A stretch of 64,000 nucleotides of DNA from Siniperca chuatsi (taxonomy: Eukaryota > Chordata > Actinopteri > Centrarchiformes > Sinipercidae), in assembly GCF_020085105.1 (NCBI RefSeq), contig NC_058052.1:8107733-8171732 (forward strand), in the 5' to 3' direction. The position numbers and the translations under genes were made by a program. Position 1 is the stretch's first letter. Each line of letters opens with the position of its first letter. The notes beneath the pieces were generated by a model that made no database searches, was not told the origin of the DNA, and saw only the letters and a program-made list of their open reading frames with translations. Positions 25,101-36,299 of the stretch are shown one piece after another.

Positions 25101-25624
25101 AATTAATTCTGCTTGAAACCTACTGTAGCAGAGTAAAACAGTAATTGATGCTTATCCCTGGAAAGTAAAAGCAATGCTAGCCTATAACAAACTCAAATGT
25201 ATGGCTTGTTATGAAATTATGTGCCTTGAGATGAGATCGTGGACTTTGCTGCTAGAGTATATGATACTTACTCAGTTTTCTTCCGCTCCTTGTTATCAAA
25301 GATTTCATTAAGGTTGATGGACCTCTGACCCAGGAACTTATCCATCCCAACCAAGGACCGATGCATCACTATAAGGCAGAGTTCATATACTTCTGGGTTG
25401 CCCTCCAAAAGTAAACCAGGTAATTCAAAGGAGGCTTCTTCTCTCCAGACAGGGTTAAGTGTCTTTTCTGCCACTGATGTTGAGTACTTTTCTTTTCCCA
25501 GCTGGATGATAGTGTAGGCATCATTGGTGCCATTTTTGCCCTTGGGCTGTAAACCGGTTGCTTGAAGAACAGTGGCTTGGACATGGGTTGGAAACCACTT
25601 TTGAGACTGCTCACCCAGTGACAT
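14683..25624 (-). CDS. rab11fip2: Rab11 family-interacting protein 2 (class I FIP), five coding exons
   Basis: Join on the minus strand: 25624-25272, 20908-20502, 19061-18716, 17184-17112, 14907-14683. This is 1404 nt, 467 aa plus stop; the human protein as I remember it is 512 aa. Known role: an adaptor on recycling endosomes that binds Rab11 GTPases through its C terminus, membrane lipid through its C2 domain, EH-domain proteins through NPF motifs, and myosin Vb through the linker, to drive recycling to the plasma membrane. Visible: C2 domain about residues 8-130; MTASMFDLSMK at 147-157; LSAAHSMSDL at 226-235, the region that carries the MARK2 site in the mammalian protein; NPF at 299, 349 and 360; Rab-binding coiled coil about 406-453. 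All introns are GT/AG with phases 2, 1, 2, 0, and every junction keeps the frame. The start ATG at 25624 has A at -3 and gives an N terminus like the human one. Identity is nearly certain from residue-level similarity; exon 4 is the least certain part. Confidence 0.95.
15540..15880. promoter_or_regulatory. weak intronic regulatory or cryptic-exon candidate
   Basis: GC-richer island in an intron of rab11fip2. On the minus strand it holds a good acceptor (GTTGCCCCACAG) and donor (CTG|GTAAGC) around 35 nt at 15868-15834. Confidence 0.25.
16102..16152. repeat. compound (CT)n(CA)n microsatellite
   Basis: A (CT) run at about 16108-16132 passes directly into a (CA) run to 16152, in an intron of rab11fip2. 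Confidence 0.95.
17112..17184 (-). CDS. rab11fip2: rab11fip2 coding exon 4: 73-nt lysine-rich linker exon
   Basis: Exons 3 and 5 cannot join directly: exon 3 leaves two bases and exon 5 starts in phase 0. A 73-nt exon here (1 mod 3) solves this. The acceptor is GATTGCTTCGCAG and the donor AAT|GTAAGA. It reads without a stop as SDKKATRNED followed by ITFGHKKKDINGKKN (residues 369-393). The T(R/S)NED word matches TSNED at the same place in the human protein; the rest diverges and no NPF is present. The exon was inferred from splice signals, phase and that short match, so it is less certain than the others. It may be alternatively spliced. Confidence 0.75.
17185..18715 (-). other. rab11fip2 intron between coding exons 3 and 4
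   Basis: GT/AG intron of 1531 bp with a (GT)n run at about 18049-18078. Otherwise AT-rich, with nothing recognised. Confidence 0.75.
18049..18078. repeat. (GT)n microsatellite
   Basis: About 30 bp of GT repeats with one TA interruption, in an intron of rab11fip2. Confidence 0.95.
18716..19061 (-). CDS. rab11fip2: rab11fip2 coding exon 3: NPF-motif linker
   Basis: Encodes residues 254-368 and two bases of codon 369. The acceptor is TTTCTCTTTCAG and the donor CCAG|GTAGTC, phase 2. It contains SDPFTDISDTLPQKYATLPR, matching the family, then RNRNPFEGE, KEKVSLLERVTGKKEGRK, SPNPFSGDS and DTNPFISNYKA. The three NPF motifs at 299, 349 and 360 are expected ligands for EH domains such as those of EHD1/EHD3 and Reps1. 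The human protein, as I recall it, has Asn-Ala-Phe at the middle position and carries its third NPF further downstream, so the motif set is arranged differently here. Confidence 0.94.
19062..20501 (-). other. rab11fip2 intron between coding exons 2 and 3
   Basis: GT/AG intron of 1440 bp. It contains a poly(A) run at about 19144-19159 and an (ATTT)n run at about 19311-19335. No exon or recognisable transposon was found. Confidence 0.9.
20502..20908 (-). CDS. rab11fip2: rab11fip2 coding exon 2: end of C2 domain and phospho-linker
   Basis: Encodes residues 118-253 and one base of the next codon. The acceptor is TCATTTTAG and the donor G|GTGAGG, phase 1. The GA|C split makes residue 118 Asp, where human has Glu. 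The segment WYALESKPGKKRKERGRIQV closes the C2 domain, with a basic patch. It is followed by the family block RNNMTASMFDLSMKEK, then SPFSKLKDKMKGRK and FSDTSSAI. LSAAHSMSDL at 226-235 corresponds to the mammalian segment phosphorylated by MARK2/Par-1 (from memory; the exact residue should be checked). A proline/glutamine stretch at 205-213 (PEPQPQPEA) is low complexity and probably variable. Confidence 0.94.
22637..22767. mobile_element. MITE-like element with about 23-bp terminal inverted repeats
   Basis: The left end TTAAAGCTACGGTAGGTAACG and the reverse complement of the right end TTAAAGCTAGGGTAGGTAATG differ at two of these 21 positions. The 131-bp element has an AT-rich core and no coding capacity, and sits in the large rab11fip2 intron. 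I recall the TTAAAGCTACGGTAGGTAAC end from teleost interspersed repeats. Confidence 0.8.
22930..23470. promoter_or_regulatory. candidate intronic enhancer in rab11fip2
   Basis: A GC-richer, complex island in an otherwise AT-rich 4.4-kb intron, with no open frame of coding quality. It contains a forkhead-type site TCAACAAACAC at 23150-23160. Conservation unknown. Confidence 0.33.
25272..25624 (-). CDS. rab11fip2: rab11fip2 coding exon 1: C2 domain
   Basis: Encodes residues 1-117 and two bases of codon 118. It begins MSLGEQSQKWFPTHVQ and contains GTNDAYTIIQLGKEKYSTSV and MHRSLVGMDKFLGQ, typical of the class I FIP C2 domain. This domain binds phosphatidic acid and phosphoinositides and lacks the full acidic calcium cluster of classical C2 domains (family knowledge). 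The donor is GA|GTAAGT, phase 2. The open frame runs upstream to a GTG at 25633, but the ATG at 25624 matches the family N terminus. The 19 nt before the ATG (25625-25643) are 5' UTR: a CTTTCAG acceptor precedes 25643, so the exon starts inside the leader. Confidence 0.95.
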
Positions 25625-25643
25625 CGTCAGCACTGGTTATCAA

Positions 25644-26707
25644 CTGAAAGCCATTCAAAACAAACTAAATGAGAATTTATGTAGTTAGTTTTTTAGTGAG
25701 TATAATGTGCAAAAAGCAACAAACATGATTCACTATACTTAGTTGTCCATGTCAGTGTGGTTTATGTGCCTACAGTAACAATCATTACAAGCAATGACAA
25801 GTCTGACAAACTCAGCAAGCCTCATCTTCTGTCAAATCACAGATGTCCAAGCCACTGGTGAGTCATCTGAAAACACAGAAAGAAACAGAACAGCATTCAT
25901 ATATTTCCCAGAACCATGACATGACTCATGTGGGTGCACAGGGAACATTGATATTACGCCAGCTAATGACTGCAGCCAGCTTTGATGGCAGTCACTTGCA
26001 CCAACATGTGATTCTGAAGTTATTACAGGAAATATCAAGACTAAAACAGATATTAGATTGTGCTATATGATTTTGTACAGTATAGGTCTCCCTAAACTGC
26101 AGTATCAACAGTGAGAATTGATGATCTCATCCAGTGACACATTTTGGTGTTGGTCCATTGTCAATTAATTAATGACTGACTCAGTAGGATGATGGCATGG
26201 TTGTTTCACATATTACTTCCAAACGAATAATAGTAAGAAACTGCACCCATTCTCAAGTAAAAACACCATGGGTGGTGTCAAAGTGTCTTCTTGTTTCACT
26301 GCCAATGAGCTTCTCCAGGTTTTATCTCTAGATGACTCATCTCAAAAGTCTGTGTCTCGGTTGTTCAACTTGAAGAGAGACTTGGTTTAATTCACAAATG
26401 TACAAGAAAACTCCTCAGTATATTAAAGAACTGACAAAGCCACGTGAAATCTATTAGGGTGGAATTTAGCTTTAAGTGAGCATCTTACCAAAGGTTTGTC
26501 ATAACGAAGTGAGCTGTTATTTAACTGACTACTATGGTCTATTCTTACTCATGTGTTAAAGCAAAATTAAACACTACGAGGCAATATTAACTTAGGTTTA
26601 CATGAAGCTTTGCTATTGTTGTTACATGTTGTTAGGCTTCAGGATAACGTTAGCTATGCGCGGCTAGCTAATGTGCTAGCAAGCACACAATGCATCTTAC
26701 TGCTTAC
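25644..26707 (-). other. rab11fip2 leader intron
   Basis: GT/AG intron of 1064 bp separating the non-coding first exon from the exon with the start codon. Nothing else is recognised in it. Confidence 0.55.
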
Positions 26708-26895
26708 CTCGGTGTCATTTTCACCGACACTAGAAGGACATTCAGCACTTCAGCTCAGCAGAGAGTGGCTTCACAAACACATTAATGCGATGGTTTCTGA
26801 GGCAAATGCCAGCTAATGTTGGTTGTCGCTGTTGCTGTTACTGCTGCTGCTGCTATCCATTGCTATGCACTACTGACGGCCAGCGGCGAGCTTTA
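26708..26895 (-). other. rab11fip2: rab11fip2 non-coding first exon (5' UTR)
   Basis: A strong donor, GAG|GTAAGCA, ends this exon at 26708, and the acceptor before 25643 receives it, giving a 1064-bp leader intron. The upstream edge is a guess based on the promoter motifs. The leader has an AGC-rich stretch (about 26833-26860) and at least two minimal upstream ORFs: ATG TGT TTG TGA at 26782-26771, and ATG ACA CCG AG at 26718-26708 that finishes as T TGA after splicing. Confidence 0.6.
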
Positions 26896-26930
26896 CTTCC
26901 TAGTCTGACGTCACTTCCATCTCACCCTGG
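26880..26930 (-). promoter_or_regulatory. rab11fip2 core promoter with ETS and CRE sites
   Basis: A perfect CRE palindrome TGACGTCA lies at 26906-26913. On the minus strand it is fused to an ETS site (GGAAGTGACGTCA, 26918-26906), and a second ETS core GGAAGT lies at 26900-26895. No TATA box is evident. CpGs are more frequent between about 26640 and 27010 than nearby. This fits a TATA-less housekeeping promoter for the transcript beginning just downstream. The start site itself is not determinable from the sequence. Confidence 0.6.
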
Positions 26931-27009
26931 TGAAAGTTCAGGCGTAAAAAAACCCCCAAGAAAACAAGAAGGTGGTCGCACGCGCTAAGACGCACACACG
27001 CTCGCGCAC

Positions 27010-30000
27010 TACAAACTGTGGCTACAGAGGTTTTAAAATGTAGATAAGAAACCTAAACAATTGTGATAGAAATTGCGAAAGTATCAAAAGAAAGAAAAGA
27101 AACACGAACAAATGATGTACACCACTTTCGGTGCTGAGTTGTGGGTATACTGCACAGGTAATGAGAGGCTATATATATTATTTTAGGTAACACACACTCC
27201 TCTGTAAGATATGGTTGTGTGCGTGTGCCCGGGGTGCACTTTATTTGAGAGGTAAATCATACAAACATGGGAAGTGCTTTTGTCTCATGAGTGGGACAAG
27301 GAGGCGCAGATAAGGGGTTCACTTGAATGAGCACAGACATGCTTGTCACCCCACTTGACAAGTGCATCTTAACCAAACACACCTGCCTATGTTGGTTTTA
27401 TCGTTTTGCCACAACCCGTGCAGTGTGTACACACCACTGGCCTGAGGCTCTGGCTGGGCCATCCTTCAAACTGAGATTATTGCATTTATCTAGAGTACAT
27501 CTCCGAATGAAATGCTAAGGCTTAGTGAAATATTAGGCTGTACAAAAATGTGAGTCAGATAGCATTTAATACATTTGAGGATCTCACCCTCATGTTTTAC
27601 ATTAACTGTTGGTGGTATAAACATTAGGTGAATAATTACAGTAGCCTACAATGTCACTTTGTAACTATAAAGGATGTGGATGTGGGAAAAATATAGGCTA
27701 TATGTATTACCTTTTTAAAAATTGCTCACCTTAAATGAATTGGTCAAGTAAAAACTTATTTTCACCAGACTAATACTACTATGTTAACCAGTATTTCAAA
27801 TAAGAAATAACGAATATACATTTATACATACAGCATGTTTTGAAATTTTATTTAAAGTCGCACACTCTCTCTCACGTCTCTTCAGGTTTATATTTCACCA
27901 TATGCAAATGAAAATGCAATGGCATTAAAACCCCAGCACATCCAGTTTTCCCATTTTATTTCCCCATAAATAGCAATAAGGTTGGAAAAGTCATCTTATT
28001 CCACACTGTCTGACAGTATTATATATTAATTATAAATGTTCTGTACCAGCTTGTTCTGACTCTTCATTTAAGCTATATGATATTTACATAGATGAAAATA
28101 TTCAAATCCAAGGACCCATTTTTTTTTTGTGGCTGCTCCACTAAACTAAATTGAAATATTCTAGATGTCTTGTGCCTCATTTTATACACATTTCCCCAAA
28201 AATCAGCCTGACATATTTGGTATCTTTGGAAAGAAGAATTTAGGGTCGTGCAATATGATGATATAAACTGTAAGATGATACAAATGTGTCAATTATACAA
28301 GCCATACTGTTAATACTGTGTTAGCTGTCCTTTTCTCTCAGTCAGCAGGCAGTGTTAGATTTTTATATATTTTTTTGCATCAATGTGATGAAGTATCTGG
28401 TTTTCAAATGTTTCATTTAATAAAAACAGACTTTGTTTTATCCATCAACAGTTTCTCGATTTTGTTTTTCAGATTATTCACTATATCACAATATTTATCG
28501 AGATTGTGATATAAAATTACAAAGGACAGAGTAATTTATCCAAATTTCGGTGGCCAGGAGGGACAAAGTTTGCAGACAAACAAAACCCCCAAGACTGTAA
28601 CTGTAAGTCCATTGAGTTTTGTTTATAGTTGAAGACAAGATCTGATAAGGCTTCCCAGTCTAACAATGGAATATGCTTAAACTGTTTTAAGTATTCACAC
28701 TGCACAGCTCCTGGTTGACTTCCAAGTGTTTGTGATTTACCCAGTCCCATCACTGCGCACATTCCTTTTCAGGAATATTTTATTATCTGTTGTGGTAAGC
28801 AGTGTCAGGTTGAGCTGAATGAAATAATGACCAGAGGCATGCATATGCACCACCAGGGTCATGACACTCTTCCTTAATTTGACAATAAGTCAGACACTTT
28901 CATATATTACCCTCTATAGGAACATAATACCACTGTACTACTCCTTTCTGAGATAAAACATGAAAGACACTGCATTCCAACATCACCTGTATCCTTTTAT
29001 TACTCTCCTCTAGTAGAGAATACATTGGTGTATTTAAAAACAAAACACTGCGCTATAAATTAGAGAGTAGTAACGTAAGGACCCGGAACAATGCTGAAGG
29101 TCGTAAACTGTCCAACATGTAAGTGAACCTGCCTGCATGGCCGGGTCCACATGTTGAACTATATTAGCTGTGGCCCCTAACGGCTGCCATCCACTCTGTG
29201 CACATGGTTCTGGTTTAAGCCCCCTTTACCCAACACTATATAGGTTGTATTACATTTATTAAACACTTTAAAAAATCTCTGGCTGCAAGATTGTCCATCT
29301 GTTGAGGACAAGGGAAAATATATGAAAGAAGCATGAGGCGCGGTGGGGAGAGGGGAAACAGTTGTGATGTCAGTGCTGGTCTTAATGTGGTGCAGGTCTG
29401 AGTTCTGGACGGATGACTGATTTAAAAGCTATAGCTTTTAGCCCAGTGAACAGTTAGATCACAGATGAATTTTAATAAAAAAAGAAGGAGAAAGGCACAC
29501 AAATCACCTCTGCTCTGCTCTCAGGAATGTTTTTGTGCACGGCTTTGATATATAGGTGCAGATGTGCGACTGCAGCTTGACGAGCAGAGCTAAAAAGGGC
29601 TGCTAAGCTGGGGCAACATGTCAGCCCGGTGACTCCCTAAAGTCCTTGATTTCCACCTCGTAACCTCAAAAAGAGCAAGTGAAACTAACACCAGAAAAAA
29701 TACAACATCCTCAACTCACTGGTCATTGAGCTCTTGGTGTGCTTGTTGTTAACTTACTCATTTTTTCAAAACAAAAAACAAGTGAAGAGAGGCTATGGGG
29801 AAGTCACCTGGGCTGCTGCTTTAACCAGCATTTTGATAACATTTGTTGTATTTCTCATCACATCCCAACATTCATCAAGAAATCAAGAAATTTAATTTAA
29901 AAAAACAATCCCACTAATTCTGAATCTAACCATCAAATAAGCACAGGCTTGTTAGTGCAGGAGGTGTTCCTTCCTGCATGTCAACCATACTATGTGCACA

Positions 30001-30470
30001 GCTCTCTACTCTGCAACCATTAATTACATAAGGTGCCCTCTTCCTTGGTTTACCATATTTGACTGTACCACTAAGGCAAAGCTGTGCACAATTCCTATTC
30101 TGCCTTTGCAGAACAGGACCTTGTATGTCAGGGTGTGTTGTGGTCCTTGTATAACCAGAATGATTGTTGTGTTGTGCATTTTCAGCAGTGGCAGAGGGCA
30201 TAGGGCTCCACAAAAACTGTGCCATGTCCCCAATTCTATCTGTGATTTTCTTGGACAGAGGCTGCAGCTGAGGAGTGAAGAGTGTTTTAGGGCAGTATTT
30301 TTGCTGGTGATGTAGTTTTGTTGGGCTATTACAAGCTCAGCATACTGGATTATGAAGTGATGGCACCTCCAAACATGAGACTATGGTCTACTGGAAACTT
30401 GATTGCCGCCTTAAAAGTTGTTACCCCATGTAAAGGAAGTGGAGTATTTCAGAGTTGTATTTTGTTCAAC
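27010..30470. other. intergenic upstream of the rab11fip2 promoter
   Basis: AT-rich with no supportable exon. Around 28240-28515 there is text resembling a fish repeat with ATATCACAATAT/GATATAA words near both ends, but its boundaries are not clear. Confidence 0.5.
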
Positions 30471-30534
30471 AGTGAGGCTAAAATGGAACTTGGTTCTTGG
30501 TGCTGCAACAGCAATGATGCAGGCGTTGCACGTT

Positions 30535-30690
30535 CCAACCCTCACCTATGGTCATGAGCTCTGAATAGTGACTGAAAGAATGAGGCACAAGCGGCCGAGA
30601 TGAGCTTGGTTTCAGAGGGTGTCTAAGCTCATCCTCAGGGACAGGGTGAATGAGCTCTGAATAGAAACTCTGCTCCTTCACATTGAAATT
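30535..30690 (+). pseudogene. fossil fragment of a LINE reverse-transcriptase C terminus
   Basis: Plus-strand reading at 30538-30561 gives TLTYGHEL, then a stop, then VTERMRHK-like text and, after frame changes, RVSKLILRDRVNE. This matches the order of a C-terminal block (LTYGHELWVVTERTRSR, then RVAGLSLRDRVRS) that I know from abundant fish non-LTR retrotransposons. Several stops and frameshifts make it inactive. Clade assignment (RTE/Rex-like or other) is not certain. Confidence 0.65.
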
Positions 30691-30699
30691 TCTATTTCC

Positions 30700-33600
30700 G
30701 TGGAGTGTCTATCTATGGGTGTGAAACATGTCTGAATGTTTTATAAGTGTCTGAATTATAAGAATTGGAAAATACATATTTTTCCTCTTACCTGTAGTGC
30801 TATTTATCCATCTAGATTGTTTTGGTGTGAGTTGACGAGTTTTGGAGATATTGGCCGTAGAGATGTCTGCCTTTTTTGAATATAATGGAACTATACAGTA
30901 CTCGGCTTGTGGCGCTCAAAGCGCCAAAAAAATACATTTGAAAAGCTCATCAGCAATGTCTCTTTCCAGAAATCATGACCCGGTTACTCATGATAATCCA
31001 CAAATTTGTTGTGAGCTGTTTCATGTAGGAACTCTTTTCTTTCTTTAACCAAGTCATGCTGTTGAGTTTTTCAAATGTATTCTTTTTTGGCGCTACTTTT
31101 ATATTCTATAAATGCAAGAAAATAAATACAGATAGTAGCCTTACTGTGTCCCTGTAGGCCTCTAAATTAGTGCATTCTTACATGCACAGTTTAATGTCAG
31201 CAGCACACTCGGGGACAGGGGAACAGGTGTCCGTCCTGCACCAGTATGAAAAGACTCTACCCGGGCCAGAGGAAGCACCCACATGTGTATGCCCTGCAGT
31301 CAGCCCCGTACAGGATGAAATAATTCATCAGAACTGTTCAGAAGAGACATTGTGAGGCAAAGTTCAGAGGCATGCTAATGACAAGAGCATGTTCGCAGAG
31401 AAAAGGAAAACTGTCAGCTCTGAATGAATTGGGAACGGCAGAAAAGAGGTTAGGCCATTTCAAACTCCTTATGTCTTTGTATGTAGAGGGCTTGCAAATG
31501 TCTAAAAGAAATTGGTGGTTTTGTAGCACATGGTTCATGCATTATGTTGGCTCTCTTGGCTTTTGTGGATTTCTTTAGTCCGGTTCTACTACAGCGCAGC
31601 CAGGTGGACAAGTTGGAATGTTGTTGTTTATTTGCAATCCCTGTGAATGCTATTTTATCAAGTGAAAATAAAACATATGGACTACTTTATTTTGTAAAAC
31701 CCTGCTGCTGAAGATTATAGTCAAAATAAAAATGCAACTGCATTTTACAGTGGAATGATTTGAAGTAATTTAAAGTAATGAATGAAGAACATGCTCTAAA
31801 TGAGTCTTTCCAGATTACCATTTTTCTAAGCTGGTGGAATGTATAGTGTACCGGCATTTGCATAACCAATAGGATAAATGTGTATATAGCTTAACTGTTA
31901 CAAGCAGTGAGACATTTAAATGTAAAACAAACATTGCATTTGGAGAGACTGCGCATTAAAAAAATATAAAGTAGTGTTACCTTAGCCCTACAGAAAAAAT
32001 GAGTGGGATGCAGCATTACATTTACCAGTCCTCAAAGCTAGAAGCAGAATGGATTCAGCTTATTACCAGTTTCTACAAGGATAAACATCCCACACAGCTA
32101 CTCAGTCTGCACAGTTTTATAGCAATTTGCCTATATTAGGTATCAAATTAACATTTTCTTCTTCAAACATATACACATTTAACACAATGTAGCAAAGTCA
32201 GATCTGCGTATTGATGAGATGAAACGTTAATGATTCCTGTAGGGACACTGGGCCAGTGCAGCTGAAAACTGAAACCGCACATTTAATGACCATTGAGTTC
32301 ACATAAATAAGTATGAACAAAAAGATGTAATTATCTGCAAATTTTGTGAGCTTACTCATTACTCATTTAATATGTGCATGTGTCATCTACATTTAACTGT
32401 TATTGCAGGATGAATTAAACACATATGGTAGTTTATGTCAAATGAAGGGGGGGGGGTGAAGGGCTTTATAATGGCCACTTTTTGACACTAGTGAACCTGT
32501 TCCTTGGCCCATGGCCCCAACTTTCCACCAACAATCACTGAAATCTGTAAGGTAGTTTTTGAGATATCCTGCTAACAAAATAACTAACGGGAAGTGTGTT
32601 TCATGTTTGAATTAAAAACTGCAATGTAAAACCACCTATCCACCTTATCAGCTAAATTCACTACAGATGTGGATAACGCACATATACTGAAGATTAAGAC
32701 ATGTGCATTAATCCAGCTTAGTTGCCCAAATGAGTAAAATCTGATACAAAATGAATGTACTACTTTTTAAGAGCAGCGACAATGTTTTCTGTTTAAATAG
32801 TAATTAAATAACACGGGGTGATCAGAGGCTGCGCAGCTTGAAGTCACTGTAAATGTGTGCTGACTCTGCTAAAAGTGCTCCAAAGCAAACCTAGTTATAT
32901 CATCTATATATATCGTCTATATTGAGTGAATGATATTTATATAAAAAGTGTATCTGTAGGTAATAAATTAAAATCCACTGACAACCTATAAAATATCATT
33001 GTTCGTGCTTTGGATCATCTGACTGGCCCTCTGTTACTTAGTGCGTGCTAAAGTGTCATGGTGCAATTATCTACCGGAGACATGTGAATAATGGATAGAT
33101 GACTTTGGTGTCTCCTGTTTTCACCCACGGCAATCTCCCTAAAGATTATGTTTATGTGTACAGTATGCAGTGAGATGGAGATAAAGAGTCTCGACAATTT
33201 CACAAAAGTCGCAGGCGCATAAATACACTGTAATATCTTTAGCGATTGATGCCAAAAAGCTGGAATATTGCCCTGAATGTTTCCTTGGCAGTGTAATGTC
33301 AGGAAGGTCATGAATGAAAAGATAATGTCCCTCCTCCTTTGCTAATACATGCCCAAATAGATGACCTTTGTATTCACTCTGCTAAAGGCCAAGAAAGTGA
33401 ACATCTACAACCTGGAATGACACTTGCATAGATTACACTACGAATGACTTGTCAGGTTAGATGATAGCTGCCATGATCAGCGCCCGTATAGCATTGGTGA
33501 TCAAGAGTTGAAAACACATTATGTAAGTGCACAACCCTCCCCCTACAATTCCTACAGGAAGAAGCAGTTTTATGTTTTAAGCTCCACAAGGAAAAAATAT

Positions 33601-36290
33601 TCCTGTTCAATGCCTGTTTTTGTGTTTATGTCTTACTTTTTTTGCAGCAGAATTGTGATACCAGTAAACAGTGTGCGTTACCGGGAGTCACCAGTGTCTG
33701 TTGAAAGTATCTGGTCATTGTTCCCTGGAGTCGTTCCTCTCTCAGGTCAGACACACTGCTGCTCTGTCATCATCCCTCTTGTTCTTCTTCTTCTTCTCCA
33801 GGACACATCACTGACACTTTCTAATCTCTGCAAACTACGTCTTCACATGGGTCTTCCAGATGTTGTGATCATAGCAGCTTTAGCATGTTCACCACCTTTT
33901 GCTGTTAGTTTTTAGCGCCAGTCCATGTCTTTTCTGAACAGTTAGCAGGAAAGTGTATATTAATTGATCTTACTTCTGTGAGGTGATGATACATTGATAA
34001 TTGGGAAATCATTTTTACATTGTCACTGTGACAGCAAAGGTCAAGGTCTGTGATGGAGAAATGCTGAAGTATTGTCTAATTTTTGTGTCATATCAACCAC
34101 AAAAGGTTACCTAGATGACATTAAGCAGAGCTGACATCGCTGATTGGCAATTTGAGGCTCATGACCTTCTGTGATTTCTAGATATTAAATGACTAATTTT
34201 ACTAGTTCTCTGCTTTTTTAAGCATTAAGGTGTGCACGACATTTCAAATCAAATTTCAGCTGAGGTGTGTGATTCACAAAAGCTGCTTCACTGCTCCCAC
34301 ACAACCACAGTTCCCTTAGCAGCAGTTGGAAATGAAGGACTCTAATGTCTTTCATGTCATTGCTGCTCCACTTAAACACACAGACTACTTGTTACAATAG
34401 TTAATATACTGAACAGTTCAAAGGGAAACCAGAGTCTTCATTAATGTGGCAAATTGAGTGTATCAAATATTCCAGTTTGGCTCCACTGGGACTGTCGCTA
34501 ATATGTGAAACAAACTCGGTCCACATATGTTGATGACACACCTGACATTTAATCCCTCAAATTTAAATTGATTCTGATAACAACGCTGTGCACTCTAAGC
34601 CTTTCCATCTGTTTGTAAATAGTTACCCATTTTCAATTATGTATGTGTTAAAAACCTCATTCTAATGCCGGCAAAAAAAATCACATTCAAACATGGCTTT
34701 TGCCACAAATATGCTATTTTCCAGCAGAAAGGCCAATTTGATGCTCATCATGTGCCCTGGTGTACCTAAGAGCTGTTTAAAGAACATCAGTGCAAAGAGG
34801 GATTAAATATTCCTGTATTTTGCTAATCATTATGAAATGCATAATTATCTCAGCCGCTTGTTGAGTGGATTAGGAATCATTGATTCTCTCTCTCTCCTTC
34901 TCTCTCAGTGTATATATAGTGTCTACCTAACCCTTTCAAACTCCCCAATAGAAATATTCTGGATAATACGTACGTATATAGTTGGCAGAGCTGCACTCCG
35001 GTTCATATTTCATGCAATGTCAATGACTAATCCATGAAATATGTGGGTGGGATGATTAACACAGACACCAGCACTGAAAATATGTTTGCTTTGAAACTCT
35101 GAATGTGACACAAACATGAAACTAGGAATAATTGGCAGAGAATGGGACCCTGTGTAGATTTAGAACTCAGAAATGCAGTTTATGACTAATTGTGTTAAGT
35201 GAAAATAAAGTGCACTTTTGTTCCTGGGATAATTAGCTTTTTAATGTTGTGAGAGTGATTGTGGAGGCTCTCCTGGGCTCCGCTGCTTTTGGAGTGAGCC
35301 CTCTAGCTCTCCCATGGGGTAGAAGCGCTTGTTACATGCAGCTTGCAGGCCAGAAGAGAGGAGGGAAGGCAGCCCTTGTTAAGAAACCAGCATGTACAGA
35401 AACTGTTCCTACTGCTAGACAAAGTGTGGTTTTGGCTAAAGGCTAAAGGCACATTACAGTGTTTTCCAACTTTATTAAAGTTGTTCCTAATTGTGAAACA
35501 TGGTCATTTAAGTCCTTTTTTCAGCAGCTTTTTTTTTTCTTCACATTTTACACTTTCAATAAATTTAGTTAATAAATGTGCAATTTCGTGAGCCCCCGCT
35601 GTAGATGACAACGATAATTTTTGTTTACAATCAAGACTGAAGTCCTGGTAGAGAGGATGTGCATTTTTACAATTACAGAGGTTAGACAAATTAAGGTAAA
35701 CAATTCACAAGAAAGTACTTATCTTTAAAACAACTAAATCATCTTTGCAAACATAGTTACATTGATGGGTCCTATTATTTTGAATGCCACACAGCAGCGT
35801 TTGTCAGCCCACTGTAGCGCTATGTATCATGTTCCTGCTGGTAAGTTTCAACTGTTTTTCTTTGTCAGTGGAGTTTGTTTTTGTATTTGGCATATGCTGT
35901 CATGAATTCTTAGCTGTTCCCCTTGATATAATACATCGTTTTGCAGTTTTAACTAATGCACAGAGAGTTTTGGTCATAGATAATTTGGCCTCTTTGCGGA
36001 TTTGAACAAACTCACATTTCAAAGTCTTGATTGCCAGACCTTGTTACTATTCATAAATACCTCCAAATGACATTCAACCTAAAGAGACCCTCATCTATAG
36101 CATTATTTCTAATTCTGATTAAGTTATTTCCAAGTTGAAGTACTCCTCCATAAAGTTGAATCCCCCTCCCCATGTAATAAGGATTTGGTCTAGGATGGGC
36201 ATGCTAATTTTGTAGCACTGGATAATTAGAATCAATTATTGAAAACATCTTTAAATGTAGCTGAAATTTATTCACATAGAAGAAAAGTAT
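30700..36290. other. intergenic
   Basis: No gene recognised. A 135-codon open frame at 33508-33915 has no domain and the composition of random AT-rich DNA. A probable repeat fragment lies at 32490-32590. Confidence 0.5.
32490..32590. repeat. probable teleost interspersed repeat fragment
   Basis: Contains CTTGGCCCATGGCCCCAACT followed by GTAGTTTTTGAGATATCCTG and CTAACAAA, a word order I remember from a common fish repeat. No ends defined. Confidence 0.4.
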
Positions 36291-36299
36291 TAAAGGTTT

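Larger units (their letters stand above)
20909..25271 (-). other. rab11fip2 intron between coding exons 1 and 2
   Basis: GT/AG intron of 4363 bp, the largest in the gene. It contains a MITE-like inverted-repeat element (22637-22767) and a GC-richer island (22930-23470) that is a candidate regulatory element. The remainder is AT-rich. Confidence 0.9.

Noticed and set aside
25625..25633. Upstream extension of the rab11fip2 frame to a start at 25633
   Set aside because: The codon is GTG. The ATG at 25624 gives the family N terminus and has A at -3.
33508..33915. 135-codon open frame on the plus strand
   Set aside because: No domain, no family resemblance, no splice logic, residue make-up of random AT-rich DNA.
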